A DNA stretch of 64,000 nt, from NCBI RefSeq assembly GCF_027944115.1, contig NZ_JAPJZI010000001.1:1302001-1366000 (forward strand), given 5' to 3'. Below are positions 48,806 to 59,210 of this stretch, in pieces. Within the stretch, counting starts at the first letter, position 1, and every line of letters begins with the position of its first letter. The position numbers and the translations under genes were made by a program. Below the pieces are notes generated by a model. That model was not told the DNA's origin and ran no database searches. It worked only from the letters and a program-made list of their open reading frames with translations. The stretch comes from Hoeflea prorocentri. Its GTDB lineage: Bacteria; Pseudomonadota; Alphaproteobacteria; Rhizobiales; Rhizobiaceae.

Positions 48806-51040
48806 TCAGCCTTCGCCGGCCTGCGCGGCTGTTCCATCCATATAGTCTGGGAACCATGATTCATAGGCGGTGCGCAACTCCTCTACAGATATGGAGAGGA
48901 TGCCGTCTATCGTCAATCTGCCGCCGCCTACCGTGCCGAGCCGCCGGAACGGCACGCCAGCGCCCTCGGCGTTCATACAGACGAAGTTCGCAAGATCCGG
49001 GGCAAGGGCGACAATGTAACGCGCCTGATCCTCGCCAAAAAGAAGGGCATGTGCCGGATCCTGCGGCTGTTCAAGATCGATCTTCATGCCCTTGTTCGAC
49101 GCTATGGCCATTTCTGCAAGGCTGAGAGCAAGGCCGCCATCGGAGATGTCATGGCAGGCGGTCACCTGGCCGTTGCGGATGGCGGAACGCACAAAATCGC
49201 CATTGCGTTTTTCGGTGTAGAGATCGACGGGCGGCGGTGGGCCGTCCGACTGTCCGAGACAATCGCGCATATAGGCCGATTGGCCAAGATGCGTGCCGTC
49301 GCAGCCGAGCAGGACGAGGATATCGCCCTCGTTTGCGCCGCCTATGGTCGCCATTTGTGTCCAGTCGGGAAGCAGCCCGACCCCGGCGATAGTAGGCGTT
49401 GGCAATATGGCTTCGCCATTCGTCTCGTTATAGAGGGAGACATTGCCGGACACGATCGGGAAACTGAGGGCCGCGCATGCCTCGCCGATGCCTTCGATCG
49501 CCTTGACGAGCTGCCCCATTATTTCAGGACGCTCGGGATTGCCGAAATTGAGATTGTCCGTTGCAGCAAGCGGCTCGGCGCCTGTTGCCGTCAGATTGCG
49601 CCAGCATTCGGCGACGGCCTGCTTGCCGCCTTCAAGCGGATCGGCCTCGCAATAGCGGGGCGTGACATCGGATGAAAAGGCCAGCGCCTTGGTCGGGTGC
49701 GTATCGACCCTGACCACACCGGCATCACCGCCCGGAAGTTGCAGGCTGTTGCCCTGGATCAGGGTATCATATTGTTCATAGACCCAGCGGCGAGAGGAAT
49801 TGTTGGCCGAGCCGATCAGCGACAACAGCGCCTTTCCGTAGTCCTCCGGTTCTTCGACGCTGTCTGCCGGCAGCGGTGAATAAAGCCCAGTCTCGCGCCA
49901 GGGCCGGTCATATTCCGGAGCCTCGTCGCCCAGTTCGCGGATCGGCAGATCGGCGACCTCGTCGCCCTGATGGACGACGCGAAAGCGCAAATCGTCCGTG
50001 GTGGTGCCGACAATGGCAAAATCGAGGCCCCACTTTTTGAAGATGGCTTCGGCCTCGGCTTCCTTTTCGGGGCGCAGGACCATGAGCATGCGCTCCTGGC
50101 TTTCCGAAAGCATCATCTCGTAGGCGCTCATGTTTTCTTCGCGCACTGGCACCTTGTCGAGATCAAGCTCAATGCCAAGGCCGCCCTTGGCGCCCATCTC
50201 CACTGCTGAGCATGTCAGCCCTGCCGCGCCCATGTCCTGAATGGCGATCACGGCACCGGAAGCCATGAGTTCGAGGCAGGCTTCAAGCAGGCATTTTTCG
50301 GTAAACGGGTCTCCGACCTGAACGGTCGGGCGCTTTTCCTCGATGGACTCATCGAATTCGGCGGACGCCATGGTCGCCCCACCAACGCCGTCGCGGCCGG
50401 TCTTTGCACCGAGATAGACGACCGGCAGGCCGATGCCTTCCGCTTTCGAATAAAAGATCGCATCTGTGCGGGCGAGCCCGGCGGCAAAGGCATTGACGAG
50501 GCAGTTGCCGTTGTATCGGGCATCGAATTCAACCTCGCCGCCTACCGTCGGAACGCCGAAGGAATTTCCGTATCCGCCGACACCGGCAACGACACCGGCC
50601 ACAAGGTGATGCGTTTTGGGATGCTCCGGTTCACCAAAGCGCAGGGCGTTCATCGCCGCGATGGGGCGGGCGCCCATGGTGAACACATCGCGCAAAATGC
50701 CGCCAACGCCGGTCGCCGCGCCCTGGTAAGGCTCGATATAGGACGGGTGATTGTGGCTCTCCATCTTGAAGACGACACAGTCGCCATCACCGATATCGAC
50801 AACACCGGCGTTTTCTCCCGGCCCCTGGATGACATGCGGGCCGTCGGTCGGCAGTGTGCGAAGCCACTTCTTTGAGGATTTGTAGGAGCAGTGCTCGTTC
50901 CACATCGCCGAGAAGATGCCGAGTTCGGTAAAGCTCGGCTCGCGCCCGATCAGTTCAAGAATGCGATCATATTCGTCGGGTTTGAGGCCGTGCGCTTCGA
51001 TAAGCTCTTGTGTGATCTTGATGTCGTTCGGAATATTCAT
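48806..51040 (-). CDS. purL: Phosphoribosylformylglycinamidine synthase, large subunit (small-type PurL)
   Basis: 744 residues from ATG 51040; the frame extends upstream but [13 protein letters not shown] is the family start. Small PurL that needs PurS and PurQ, both encoded here. Motifs: [47 protein letters not shown]-like segment ([19 protein letters not shown]) and [15 protein letters not shown]. It converts FGAR to FGAM with ATP and ammonia from PurQ. Confidence 0.97.
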   Translation of the reverse strand: MNIPNDIKITQELIEAHGLKPDEYDRILELIGREPSFTELGIFSAMWNEHCSYKSSKKWLRTLPTDGPHVIQGPGENAGVVDIGDGDCVVFKMESHNHPSYIEPYQGAATGVGGILRDVFTMGARPIAAMNALRFGEPEHPKTHHLVAGVVAGVGGYGNSFGVPTVGGEVEFDARYNGNCLVNAFAAGLARTDAIFYSKAEGIGLPVVYLGAKTGRDGVGGATMASAEFDESIEEKRPTVQVGDPFTEKCLLEACLELMASGAVIAIQDMGAAGLTCSAVEMGAKGGLGIELDLDKVPVREENMSAYEMMLSESQERMLMVLRPEKEAEAEAIFKKWGLDFAIVGTTTDDLRFRVVHQGDEVADLPIRELGDEAPEYDRPWRETGLYSPLPADSVEEPEDYGKALLSLIGSANNSSRRWVYEQYDTLIQGNSLQLPGGDAGVVRVDTHPTKALAFSSDVTPRYCEADPLEGGKQAVAECWRNLTATGAEPLAATDNLNFGNPERPEIMGQLVKAIEGIGEACAALSFPIVSGNVSLYNETNGEAILPTPTIAGVGLLPDWTQMATIGGANEGDILVLLGCDGTHLGQSAYMRDCLGQSDGPPPPVDLYTEKRNGDFVRSAIRNGQVTACHDISDGGLALSLAEMAIASNKGMKIDLEQPQDPAHALLFGEDQARYIVALAPDLANFVCMNAEGAGVPFRRLGTVGGGRLTIDGILSISVEELRTAYESWFPDYMDGTAAQAGEG

Positions 51041-51074
51041 TGCGGCAATATCGTTGCGTTTCCAAAGGTGATTG

Positions 51075-51482
51075 TCAGCAGGATGATCCACCACCGGCCC
51101 AGCGCCGTGTGTCGGCGGCGATGCGATTGCCGGCCGACTGGGACATGAGCGGGCCATAGGCGCTGACCGTTGCCGGTGTGCCCTGTGCCTCTATCACGGC
51201 AAGCGGACGGTCCTGCGGTCTGCCGCCGGGCACAATCAGGATGCGCGGACGGCCGGAGAAAGAGTTGAGTTCGGGGGCAAGCCGATAGGCCCTGAATGCA
51301 CGGTCCGCACCCTTGAACCAGCATTTGTTGGCCGCAAGCGCTATGCGTTCCATTGTCGGCAGCGCCGCATCCTGTGAACTCACCGAGATATTGCCGGGAC
51401 CTGATCCCGATGTCTGGCAGGCGGCGAGCGCGGCAGTCAGAACCGGCAACGCGATCAGAAGGCGGCGCGGCGTCAATGTCAT
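51075..51482 (-). CDS. Putative lipoprotein inside the pur cluster
   Basis: 135 residues. Lipobox LAAC (Cys 22) after [15 protein letters not shown]. Mature part ends in Gly/Ser-rich residues and Cys. [38 protein letters not shown] is a recognisable block but belongs to no family I can name. Start overlaps the purQ stop by 4 bases (ATGA) and purL follows 34 bp later, so it is translated with purine genes although its product is exported. Confidence 0.75.
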   Translation of the reverse strand: MTLTPRRLLIALPVLTAALAACQTSGSGPGNISVSSQDAALPTMERIALAANKCWFKGADRAFRAYRLAPELNSFSGRPRILIVPGGRPQDRPLAVIEAQGTPATVSAYGPLMSQSAGNRIAADTRRWAGGGSSC

Positions 51483-52147
51483 GCGGCCATTCCAAGCGCG
51501 GAGGCAAACAGGGCGTGGCCGTCCGTTCCGCCATGTGCCGTTTCGATGAGGTTTTCCGGATGCGGCATCATGCCCATCACGTTGCCCTGTGCATTGATGA
51601 TGCCGGCAATGTCGTTGGTGGAGCCGTTGGGATTGGTGTCTTCAGCGTAGCGGAAGACAACACGGCCCTCGTCTTCAAGTCTATTGAGGTCGTCCGGCGC
51701 GGCAAAGTAGTTGCCATCGTGATGGGCAACCGGGCACCGGATGATTTCGCCCGTTTCATACTGCCGCGTAAAAGCCGTCTCTGAATTGATGACTTCGAGC
51801 TTGACTTCGCGGCAGACGAATTTGAGCGAGGCGTTGCGCATCAGCGCTCCGGGAAGAAGGCCTGCTTCAAGGAGAATCTGAAAACCGTTGCACACGCCGA
51901 GGACACGCACGCCCTTGGCGGCTTTCTCTCGCACCGCCTCCATCACCGGCATGCGCGCGGCGATCGCACCGCAACGCAGATAGTCGCCATAGGAGAAGCC
52001 TCCGGGAATGACGATTAGGTCAACATCGGGGATTTCCGTCTCGGTCTGCCACACGGTATGGGGCGCTTCGCCGGAAATCTTCGTCAATGCGGCAATCATG
52101 TCCCGGTCGCGATTGAGGCCGGGAAGAAGAAGGACTGCTGATTTCAT
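51479..52147 (-). CDS. purQ: FGAM synthase glutaminase subunit
   Basis: 222 residues. Class I glutamine amidotransferase: [36 protein letters not shown] (nucleophile Cys) and [12 protein letters not shown] (catalytic His-Pro). Gives ammonia to PurL. Stop overlaps the lipoprotein gene start. Divergent from kynA. Confidence 0.97.
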   Translation of the reverse strand: MKSAVLLLPGLNRDRDMIAALTKISGEAPHTVWQTETEIPDVDLIVIPGGFSYGDYLRCGAIAARMPVMEAVREKAAKGVRVLGVCNGFQILLEAGLLPGALMRNASLKFVCREVKLEVINSETAFTRQYETGEIIRCPVAHHDGNYFAAPDDLNRLEDEGRVVFRYAEDTNPNGSTNDIAGIINAQGNVMGMMPHPENLIETAHGGTDGHALFASALGMAA

Positions 52148-52333
52148 GTTTCCAGAATGGTTTTGGAGGTCTGTGTGGCCGCCTTTTAGCGCATATGCGC
52201 GGCAATTGCGATAGCTGTTGCCTTGCTATCCAGTGCGGAGTATCGTCAAGATAGTTTATGTTTAAAATATTTGCCGCTCAAGCGATGGTCCGCGCGTGGG
52301 GCAGGGTGTGCTTCACCGGACAGGGAGGTTTTA

Positions 52334-53170
52334 TTGGCAAAGGACAAGAGCCGCGTCGAAAGTAGCATGTCACTCGATTTTGAAGGGCGCATGTCCTATG
52401 GCGACTATCTCAAGCTCGACATGCTACTGGACGCACAAAAACCGCTCAGCGACAAGCAGGATGAAACGCTGTTCATCATCGTTCACCACGTGCAGGAACT
52501 TTGGTTGCGCCTGATCATCCATGAGCTGGAATTCGCCATGCGCAATCTGCGGGAAAACAAGGCGGGCCTGGCCTTCAAGGCGCTGGCGCGCGTATCGGCT
52601 GTTCAGGAACAACTGGTGACGGCCTGGGATGTCCTGTCAACGATGACCCCGTCCGACTATATGACCTTCCGGGACTGTCTCGGTCAGGCATCGGGGTTCC
52701 AGTCCTATCAGTACAGGCTCGTTGAGATTTTGCTGGGTGCCAAGGATGCGCGCATGCTGGCGCCGCATCGGCACAAGCCGGAAATCCATGCCCGGCTTGA
52801 AGTGGCCTTCAAAGGACCGAGCATTTATGACGAATCGATTGCGCTGGTCAGCAGGTCCGGTTTCGATGTCCCGAACGATCTGCTCGAACGCGATTTCTCG
52901 ACCAATCATGAATTCAGCGAAGCGCTGCGCGATATCTGGCTCCAGGTCTATCGTGATCCTGAACGCTATTTCGAACTCTACGAGCTGGCGGAAGAACTGG
53001 TCGATGTTGAAGACCGCTTTCAGCAATGGCGCTTCAGGCACATGAAAACGGTTGAGCGCATCATCGGCTACAAGAAGGGAACCGGTGGCTCATCCGGTGT
53101 CGGCTTTTTGAAGACCGCGCTGGACCGGACATTCTTTCCCGAGTTGTGGGCTGTTCGAACGGAGCTTTGA
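52334..53170 (+). CDS. kynA: Tryptophan 2,3-dioxygenase
   Basis: 278 residues from TTG 52334, with GGGAGG at 52323-52328 and the usual family length. Heme enzyme opening the indole ring to N-formylkynurenine. Motifs: MSYGDYLKLDMLLDAQKPLS, ETLFIIVHHVQELWLRL (distal His), SGFQSYQYRLVEILLG, and WRFRHMKTVERIIGYKKG (heme-ligand His), GGSSGVGFLK. Stands alone on the + strand between purQ and purS; no kynB or kynU is visible in the window. Confidence 0.95.
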   Translation: MAKDKSRVESSMSLDFEGRMSYGDYLKLDMLLDAQKPLSDKQDETLFIIVHHVQELWLRLIIHELEFAMRNLRENKAGLAFKALARVSAVQEQLVTAWDVLSTMTPSDYMTFRDCLGQASGFQSYQYRLVEILLGAKDARMLAPHRHKPEIHARLEVAFKGPSIYDESIALVSRSGFDVPNDLLERDFSTNHEFSEALRDIWLQVYRDPERYFELYELAEELVDVEDRFQQWRFRHMKTVERIIGYKKGTGGSSGVGFLKTALDRTFFPELWAVRTEL

Positions 53171-53194
53171 GCGTCAGCAAAAGCGATGTACGAC

Positions 53195-53437
53195 TCAGAC
53201 GAGTTCGACCGAATAATCCTCGATCACGGTGTTTGCCAGGAGCTTCTCGCACATGGCGGAGATTTCCTCTTTCGCCTTTGCCGGATCGGCTGAAGTCAGC
53301 TCCAGGTCGAAAACCTTGCCCTGGCGCACCTGACCGACGCCGTCGAAGCCGAGCGATCCGAGCGCGCCCTCAATGGCCTTGCCTTGCGGGTCGAGCACTC
53401 CGTTTTTCAATGTGACGGTAACGCGTGCCTTGATCAC
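53195..53437 (-). CDS. purS: FGAM synthase subunit PurS
   Basis: 80 residues, GTG start at 53437 behind GAGGA. Small ferredoxin-like fold protein (KARVTVTLKNGVLDPQGKAI, ALGSLGFDGVGQVRQGKVFDLEL). It bridges PurL and PurQ in the Gram-positive/alpha type of FGAM synthase. 28 bp after purC. Confidence 0.94.
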   Translation of the reverse strand: MIKARVTVTLKNGVLDPQGKAIEGALGSLGFDGVGQVRQGKVFDLELTSADPAKAKEEISAMCEKLLANTVIEDYSVELV

Positions 53438-53464
53438 GGGCGCATTCCTCGCTTTTTCGCGCTG

Positions 53465-54229
53465 CTATTTGACGAGGACCGGTCCGGTCCCGCGTGGCGG
53501 CTCATTGCGGTTGACGATGCCAAGACGCCGGGCGACTTCCTGATAGGCCTCGACCAGTCCGCCAAGATCGCGGCGATAACGGTCCTTGTCCATCTTGTCC
53601 TTTGTCTCGACGTCCCACAGGCGGCAGCTGTCGGGCGAAATTTCGTCGGCAACGACGATCCGCATCATATCGCCTTCAAAGAGCCGGCCGCATTCGATCT
53701 TGAAGTCGACAAGCTGAATGCCGACGCCCAGGAACAGACCTGACAGAAAGTCGTTGACCCGAATGGCCAATGCCATGATGTCGTCGATCTCCTGGGGGCT
53801 GGCCCAGCCGAACGCGGTGATGTGTTCTTCCGATACCATCGGATCGTTCAGCGCATCGGCCTTGTAATAGAACTCGATGATGGAACGCGGCAGCACGGTG
53901 CCCTCATCAAGGCCGAGCCGCTCTGACAGGGAACCGGCGGCGACATTGCGGACCACCACTTCCAGCGGAATGATTTCGACTTCCTTGATGAGCTGTTCGC
54001 GCATATTGACGCGCTTGATGAAATGGGTGGGGATGCCGATCCGGTTCAGGTGCTCGAAAACAAACTCTGAAATCCTGTTGTTGAGCACGCCTTTTCCCTC
54101 AACAACATCGTGCTTCTTGTTGTTGAATGCGGTGGCGTCGTCTTTGAAGAACTGGATAAGCGTGCCGGGTTCGGGGCCTTCGTAAAGAATCTTGGCTTTG
54201 CCCTCATAGATTCGGCGGCGACGGTTCAT
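53465..54229 (-). CDS. purC: Phosphoribosylaminoimidazole-succinocarboxamide synthase
   Basis: 254 residues from ATG 54229. It adds aspartate to [19 protein letters not shown] at the N-terminus binds [19 protein letters not shown] and [10 protein letters not shown] are conserved, and [15 protein letters not shown] is the signature. An upstream extension to 54292 adds non-conserved residues. First gene of a purC-purS unit that is separated from purQL by kynA. Confidence 0.97.
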   Translation of the reverse strand: MNRRRRIYEGKAKILYEGPEPGTLIQFFKDDATAFNNKKHDVVEGKGVLNNRISEFVFEHLNRIGIPTHFIKRVNMREQLIKEVEIIPLEVVVRNVAAGSLSERLGLDEGTVLPRSIIEFYYKADALNDPMVSEEHITAFGWASPQEIDDIMALAIRVNDFLSGLFLGVGIQLVDFKIECGRLFEGDMMRIVVADEISPDSCRLWDVETKDKMDKDRYRRDLGGLVEAYQEVARRLGIVNRNEPPRGTGPVLVK

Positions 54230-54591
54230 GATTTTCTCTGTTCCTTCGGCCGCACGATGCGGCTGACTGGTTGGTCCTGGATTGGCTATCATCTAGCGGA
54301 AACGGAGGGATATCACAATCGCTGTGCAAGGCCCTTTTTGACGCTGATCCACTGCCTATTGGATGGCCGCTTTTCACAGCAACGACAGGCAGGGGGCTGA
54401 GCCGGCCGTCCGAATTGCGGCAAATTCGCGCGGTTTGCGCCGAAATGTCGGGAAATTGGCGCGCGTGATACAATGCGTAAAAGCGCCGATTGATCTTTTC
54501 TTAGGCATTTGATTTACACATATAGGAGAAGCGGCGCCTTTGTTGTAAAGAGCGCAATGAAGACGGTTATTTACGTTCGGGAGAACTGAAT
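54230..54591. other. Divergent intergenic region (362 bp) between purC and DUF1476 gene
   Basis: No gene. Near 54515-54530 an AT-rich TATAGG could be a -10 for the DUF1476 gene, but no good -35 matches. GGGAG at 54580-54584 is its ribosome site. Confidence 0.45.
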
Positions 54592-54912
54592 ATGAGCGGC
54601 ATGGACGAACGCAGCGAAGCCTATGAGAACAAATTTGCTCACGATGAGGAACTGCGGTTCAAAGCGGGAGCACGCCGTAACAAGATGCTGGGTCTTTGGG
54701 CCGCCGGACTACTGGGCAAGGAAGGCGAGGATGCCGAGGCTTATGCCAAGGAAGTTGTTCTGGCCGATTTCGAAGAGGCGGGGGACGATGACGTTTTCCG
54801 CAAGGTCCGCAAGGATTTCGATGATGCGGGCGTTGAACAGTCCGACCATCAGCTTCGCCGGCACATGGATGAGCTGATGCAGAAGGCCATCGAGCAGATC
54901 CGCACCGAATAG
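54592..54912 (+). CDS. F1-ATPase inhibitor zeta subunit (DUF1476)
   Basis: 106 residues, no membrane segment. MSGMDERSEAYENKFAHDEELRFKAGARRNKMLGLWAAGLLG is the near-invariant start of the DUF1476 family, shown in Paracoccus to be the zeta subunit that blocks rotation of the F1F0-ATPase. It is followed by a four-helix region ending in RRHMDELMQKAIEQI. The ATP synthase genes are not here. Confidence 0.93.
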   Translation: MSGMDERSEAYENKFAHDEELRFKAGARRNKMLGLWAAGLLGKEGEDAEAYAKEVVLADFEEAGDDDVFRKVRKDFDDAGVEQSDHQLRRHMDELMQKAIEQIRTE

Positions 54913-54922
54913 CAGATAAGCC

Positions 54923-55477
54923 CTAGGGGTCGAGTTTGCTTAAGAAGCGGGCAAAGACCATCAGCCCCTCGGGCCACGGGCCAAAGCCTGATTCGGCATT
55001 GATATGGCCGGCATTGCCGGCATCCATGAACAACGCCCCCCAGGCGGCGGCTGTATCATCGGCGACGTCGAAACTGCTGTAGGGATCGTCTCGGCTGGCA
55101 ATGACCATTGCCGGAAAAGGCAGTGGATCGCGGGAATAGGGTCCGAAGGTCATAAGGTGCTTCGGACGTATCTTAGGGTTCGATACGTCGGGCGGCGCCA
55201 CGAGCATCGCGCCGACAACGGGTTTTTCAAACTCCGATATGGCCTGCACCGTTGCCGACACACCGAGCGAATGCGCAACGATGACCACCGGCCGCTTTGA
55301 TTCGTTAACGGCGGCGGCGATTGCCGTTTTCCAATCCTCCAGCTCCGGTTTTTCCCAGCTCTTCTGCTCGACGCGGCGTGCCGTCGACAACTTTGCCTGC
55401 CAGCGGCTTTGCCAATGGTCAGGACCGGAGTTCTTGTAGCCGGGTATAATCAGAATGTCGGCTTCGGATGCTTTCAT
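54923..55477 (-). CDS. RBBP9/YdeN-family alpha/beta hydrolase
   Basis: 184 residues from ATG 55477. DILIIPGYKNSGPDHWQSRWQ is diagnostic for this group. Nucleophile VVIVAHSLGVSATVQAI, acid in ASRDDPYS and His in DAGNAGHINAESGFGPW are present. Serine hydrolase of unknown substrate. Start of the gene lies 30 bp past the purB stop, so it may be transcribed with purB. Confidence 0.88.
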   Translation of the reverse strand: MKASEADILIIPGYKNSGPDHWQSRWQAKLSTARRVEQKSWEKPELEDWKTAIAAAVNESKRPVVIVAHSLGVSATVQAISEFEKPVVGAMLVAPPDVSNPKIRPKHLMTFGPYSRDPLPFPAMVIASRDDPYSSFDVADDTAAAWGALFMDAGNAGHINAESGFGPWPEGLMVFARFLSKLDP

Positions 55478-55506
55478 CACATGCTCACAAATCGACCGTT
55501 TGACGA

Positions 55507-56817
55507 TCAGCCTTCGGTGCCGAAGACCCGTGCAAATATGGTGTCGACATGTTTGGTATGGTAGCCGAGGTCGAACTTTTCCCGGATTTCCTCTTCGCTG
55601 AGGGCGTTTCGGACATCTTTATCGACAAGCAGTTCTTCAAGGAAATCCTTGCCTTCTTCCCACACCTTCATGGCATTGCGCTGGACCAGACGATAGGCGT
55701 CTTCGCGGCTGACGCCCGCCTGTGTGAGGGCCAGCAGCACGCGCTGCGAATGAACAAGGCCCCGGAATTTGTTGAGGTTCGCCATCATGGTTTCGGGATA
55801 GACGACCAGCTTTTCAACCACGCCCGTCAGCCTTGCCAATGCAAAATCCAGGGTGACCGTTGCATCCGGCCCGATCATCCGTTCCACCGACGAGTGGGAA
55901 ATGTCGCGTTCGTGCCAGAGCGCAACATTTTCCATTGCAGGCATTGCATAGGAGCGCACCATGCGGGCAAGGCCGGTCAGGTTCTCTGTCAATACCGGAT
56001 TGCGCTTGTGGGGCATGGCGGAGGAGCCTTTTTGACCCGGAGAGAAATATTCCTCGGCCTCAAGGACCTCTGTCCTCTGCAGGTGCCTGATCTCGACGGA
56101 CAGTCTCTCGATGGATGAGGCAATGACACCGAGCGTGGCAAAATACATGGCGTGCCTGTCCCGCGGTATGACCTGTGTGGAAACCGGTTCGGATGTCAGA
56201 CCCAGCGCTTTGGCGACGTGGTCTTCCACGCGCGGATCGATATTGGCAAAGGTTCCGACCGCGCCGGAAATGGCGCAGGTGGCAATCTCCTCACGGGCGG
56301 TTTCCAGCCGCTTCCTGCAGCGTTCAAACTCGGCATAGGCCTGGGCGAGTTTGACGCCGAATGTCGTTGGCTCGGCATGGATGCCGTGGCTGCGGCCGAT
56401 GGTGATCGTATCCTTGTGTTCCAATGCCCGCTTTTTGAGCGCGGCGAGCAATTTGTCCATATCGGCAAGCAGGATATCGGTGGCGCGCACGAGCTGGACG
56501 TTGAAGCAGGTGTCGAGAACGTCCGATGAGGTCATGCCCTGGTGGACGAAACGGGCATCAGGTCCGACGATCTCGGCAAGATGGGTGAGGAATGCGATGA
56601 CGTCGTGTTTGGTAACGGCCTCGATCTCATCGATGCGCTGGACGTCGAACTTGGCGTCCCCGGCCTTCTCCCATATGGTCTTCGCCGCCGATTTCGGCAC
56701 GACCCCAAGATCGGCCAGCGCATCGCAGGCATGGGCCTCGATTTCGAACCAGATGCGGAACTTTGATTCGGGAGACCAGATGGCGACCATATCAGGTCTG
56801 GAATAACGAGGGATCAT
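55507..56817 (-). CDS. purB: Adenylosuccinate lyase
   Basis: 436 residues. It acts twice in purine synthesis, splitting SAICAR and adenylosuccinate. MIPRYSRPDMVAIWSPESKF start, VHQGMTSSDVLDTC, GRSHGIHAEPTTFGVKLA and SSAMPHKRNPVLTEN (signature with catalytic Ser). Follows the PurC step on the same strand. Confidence 0.97.
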   Translation of the reverse strand: MIPRYSRPDMVAIWSPESKFRIWFEIEAHACDALADLGVVPKSAAKTIWEKAGDAKFDVQRIDEIEAVTKHDVIAFLTHLAEIVGPDARFVHQGMTSSDVLDTCFNVQLVRATDILLADMDKLLAALKKRALEHKDTITIGRSHGIHAEPTTFGVKLAQAYAEFERCRKRLETAREEIATCAISGAVGTFANIDPRVEDHVAKALGLTSEPVSTQVIPRDRHAMYFATLGVIASSIERLSVEIRHLQRTEVLEAEEYFSPGQKGSSAMPHKRNPVLTENLTGLARMVRSYAMPAMENVALWHERDISHSSVERMIGPDATVTLDFALARLTGVVEKLVVYPETMMANLNKFRGLVHSQRVLLALTQAGVSREDAYRLVQRNAMKVWEEGKDFLEELLVDKDVRNALSEEEIREKFDLGYHTKHVDTIFARVFGTEG

Positions 56818-56907
56818 GGACGAGGCTCACGGGTGAAAAGGTCAGGGCCCGGCACGTGGTGGCCGGCGGGAGATATGTGTGCCTGCTAGCAGAAAAACAA
56901 GGCGATC

Positions 56908-57393
56908 TCAACGCATCCGTTTGGCCAGCAGGATGCTGACGACGAACAGGGCAACGAAGCCGACGGGAAAGAAAAAGCGCAGACCCACGGCGGCGAACTG
57001 GTAGAGTGCTGCAATTATCGTGACGGTTGTCTGCTGGATCCACGCGATGGAAAGAAACGCCTCGCTCCAATGGGCGAAGAATGTCCAGTAAAGGGCCGCA
57101 AAGAGACCGGCAGTGATTGAGATCGTCGCCGCGCACAGACAAAAGAATGCGGCAGCAAACCGGACCTCGACCGCCTTTTTTCCCGACAAGGCGCGGGCAA
57201 TCAAAACCGCGGGAGGAAACGCCACCAGTCCGCCGACAAAATAGAGCAGCGTGAGAGCCGTTCTGTGGGAGGTCAGTCCGCCAATCGAGATTTCGAGCGA
57301 TACGGCGAGCGAAACCGCCATGGTGATACCCCAGACCAAGGCGCCCGATGCCAGCATTCCGGCACGTGGCCACCCTGTTGCGTCGTCAGGCAT
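56908..57393 (-). CDS. Four-helix integral membrane protein of unknown function
   Basis: 161 residues with four hydrophobic helices (about 15-38, 48-70, 82-108, 130-158). The last ends in positively charged LLAKRMR, so the C-terminus is likely cytoplasmic. No catalytic motif or family recognised. Its start is 32 bp downstream of the rpe stop on the same strand, which suggests co-transcription with rpe. Confidence 0.65.
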   Translation of the reverse strand: MPDDATGWPRAGMLASGALVWGITMAVSLAVSLEISIGGLTSHRTALTLLYFVGGLVAFPPAVLIARALSGKKAVEVRFAAAFFCLCAATISITAGLFAALYWTFFAHWSEAFLSIAWIQQTTVTIIAALYQFAAVGLRFFFPVGFVALFVVSILLAKRMR

Positions 57394-57425
57394 GTTGGCC
57401 TTTCCCGTTGCGGGGCCGGGGCGTT

Positions 57426-58103
57426 TCAGATCCGTACGCCGTTTGCCGCCTCGCGTATGGCCGCAATGTTAGTGCGGTAGGCATCGATATTGCCGCCCTT
57501 GAAAACTGCCGAGCCGGCAACCAATGCGTTGATCCCGACCTTTGCCGCATCGCCTGCATTGTCTTTGGTGATACCACCGTCAATTTCCAGATCAATCGGG
57601 CGGTCACCAATCATATCGTTGATGCGCCTGGCTTTTTCCAGAACGGCAGGGATGAGTTTTTGTCCGCCGAAACCGGGATTGACGCTCATGACCAAAACGA
57701 GGTCGAGTTCATCAAGCACGTACTCGATCACCTCCTCGGGGGTCGCCGGATTGAGCGATACGCCGGCCTTTTTGCCCATCGAACGGATTGCCTGCAGGGA
57801 CCGGTGAAGATGCGGGCCGGCCTCGGCATGGACGGTGATGATATCGCAACCGGCTTTCGCAAACGCTTCAATATAGGGATCGCATGGCGCGATCATCAAA
57901 TGGCAGTCAAAGACGGCATCCGTATGCGGTCGCAGCGACTTCACGACATCTGGCCCGAAGGTGATGTTGGGTACGAAATGGCCGTCCATGACATCAAGAT
58001 GGACCCAGTCGGCTCCCGCGTCGATGACATCGCACACTTCTTGCCCGAGGCGCGAGAAATCTGATGCGAGGATTGACGGTGCGATCGTGATCGGGCGGCT
58101 CAT
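57426..58103 (-). CDS. rpe: Ribulose-phosphate 3-epimerase
   Basis: 225 residues from ATG 58103. Interconverts ribulose 5-phosphate and xylulose 5-phosphate. TIM-barrel motifs [33 protein letters not shown] (metal His and Asp), [17 protein letters not shown] and [14 protein letters not shown] precedes the start. Confidence 0.97.
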   Translation of the reverse strand: MSRPITIAPSILASDFSRLGQEVCDVIDAGADWVHLDVMDGHFVPNITFGPDVVKSLRPHTDAVFDCHLMIAPCDPYIEAFAKAGCDIITVHAEAGPHLHRSLQAIRSMGKKAGVSLNPATPEEVIEYVLDELDLVLVMSVNPGFGGQKLIPAVLEKARRINDMIGDRPIDLEIDGGITKDNAGDAAKVGINALVAGSAVFKGGNIDAYRTNIAAIREAANGVRI

Positions 58104-58187
58104 ATGGGGCTCCGGTGCCAGGGCTTTTGCGGCGGAACTAGCATTTACGCAACCGGCGCACAATCGGCCCCGGTGTTCAATTGACAG

Positions 58188-59210
58188 CTATATGTCGTTG
58201 CCGTGAACCGACTGCCAGGTTGGTAGCACATCGTCCGCTTCCGGCGTCGCCTCATACACACCGCGGGCGATGGCCCGCGACATTGTCGAGGCGGCAACTG
58301 CACACAAATCGATGAACGCATCGACATCCAGTGTCTTGCCGCTTGTGCCGGTCGCCAGCGAGAAGATCAGGTCGCCGTCATAGGCGGTATGAGCTGGCCA
58401 GATCGCCCGGGCAAATCCGTCATGGGACGAAATGGCAAGACGTTTGGCTTCAGCCTTGCTCAGCACGGCGTCGGTCGCGATAACGGCTATGGTGGTGTTG
58501 CGGCCTTCGGGACTTTCCGGCTCGCGGAATTTGATGCGCAGGTCCGTCGTGCTTTCCGGCAATGGCGACGGCAGGCCAAGCCCACCGAATTCGTTGCCGA
58601 TCTCGAAGGGTGCGGCCCAGAAATGCGGCCCACCGGCCACATTGGCGGTGCCAACCGCGTTGACGGCAACAAGGGCGCCGACGGTTACGCCATTGTCCAT
58701 AATCGTCGAGGCCGAGCCCAGCCCGCCTTTCAGTTCTGCGGTGGTCGCGCCGGCTCCGGCTCCCGCGGTTCCGGTTTCAAAGTCCTGCGCCGCGCTGTTT
58801 GCGGCTTCAAAGCCGAGTTCGCGGTAAGGCGGATAGAGGCCCCAGTCCTTGTCGCCGCCGTTTACAAGGTCGAAGAGGATGGCGGATGGAACAATCGGGA
58901 TGACATGCGGACCGATTTCAAAGCCGACACGTTTTTTGCGCAGGGCCGCCTGAACCCCGGAGGCGGCGTCCAGGCCGAAGGCCGATCCGCCCGACAGAAT
59001 GATCCCGTTGACGGCGCCGACCGTATTGTGCGGCTCAAGCAGGTCGGTTTCCCTCGTGCCGGGTGCGCCTCCCAGAACTTGCACCGAAGCCACAGTGTTG
59101 TCCTTGCACAAGACGGCCGTAACACCGGATTTCAGCCGTGAATCCTGCGCATTGCCGACGGTCAGGCCGCCAACGTCCGTGATCAGATTTCTTTTGCCGG
59201 TTTTCATCAT
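58188..59210 (-). CDS. P1 family (DmpA/BapA-type) aminopeptidase
   Basis: 340 residues. S58/P1 family N-terminal nucleophile peptidase: ITDVGGLTVGNAQDS start, ILSGGSAFGLDAASGV, and the self-cleavage motif ELKGGLGSAS, where Ser becomes the new N-terminus and nucleophile. Members release N-terminal L-, D- or beta-amino acids from small peptides or amides. No signal peptide, so the enzyme is cytosolic. The start overlaps the upstream periplasmic binding-protein gene by 4 bases. Confidence 0.9.
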   Translation of the reverse strand: MMKTGKRNLITDVGGLTVGNAQDSRLKSGVTAVLCKDNTVASVQVLGGAPGTRETDLLEPHNTVGAVNGIILSGGSAFGLDAASGVQAALRKKRVGFEIGPHVIPIVPSAILFDLVNGGDKDWGLYPPYRELGFEAANSAAQDFETGTAGAGAGATTAELKGGLGSASTIMDNGVTVGALVAVNAVGTANVAGGPHFWAAPFEIGNEFGGLGLPSPLPESTTDLRIKFREPESPEGRNTTIAVIATDAVLSKAEAKRLAISSHDGFARAIWPAHTAYDGDLIFSLATGTSGKTLDVDAFIDLCAVAASTMSRAIARGVYEATPEADDVLPTWQSVHGNDI

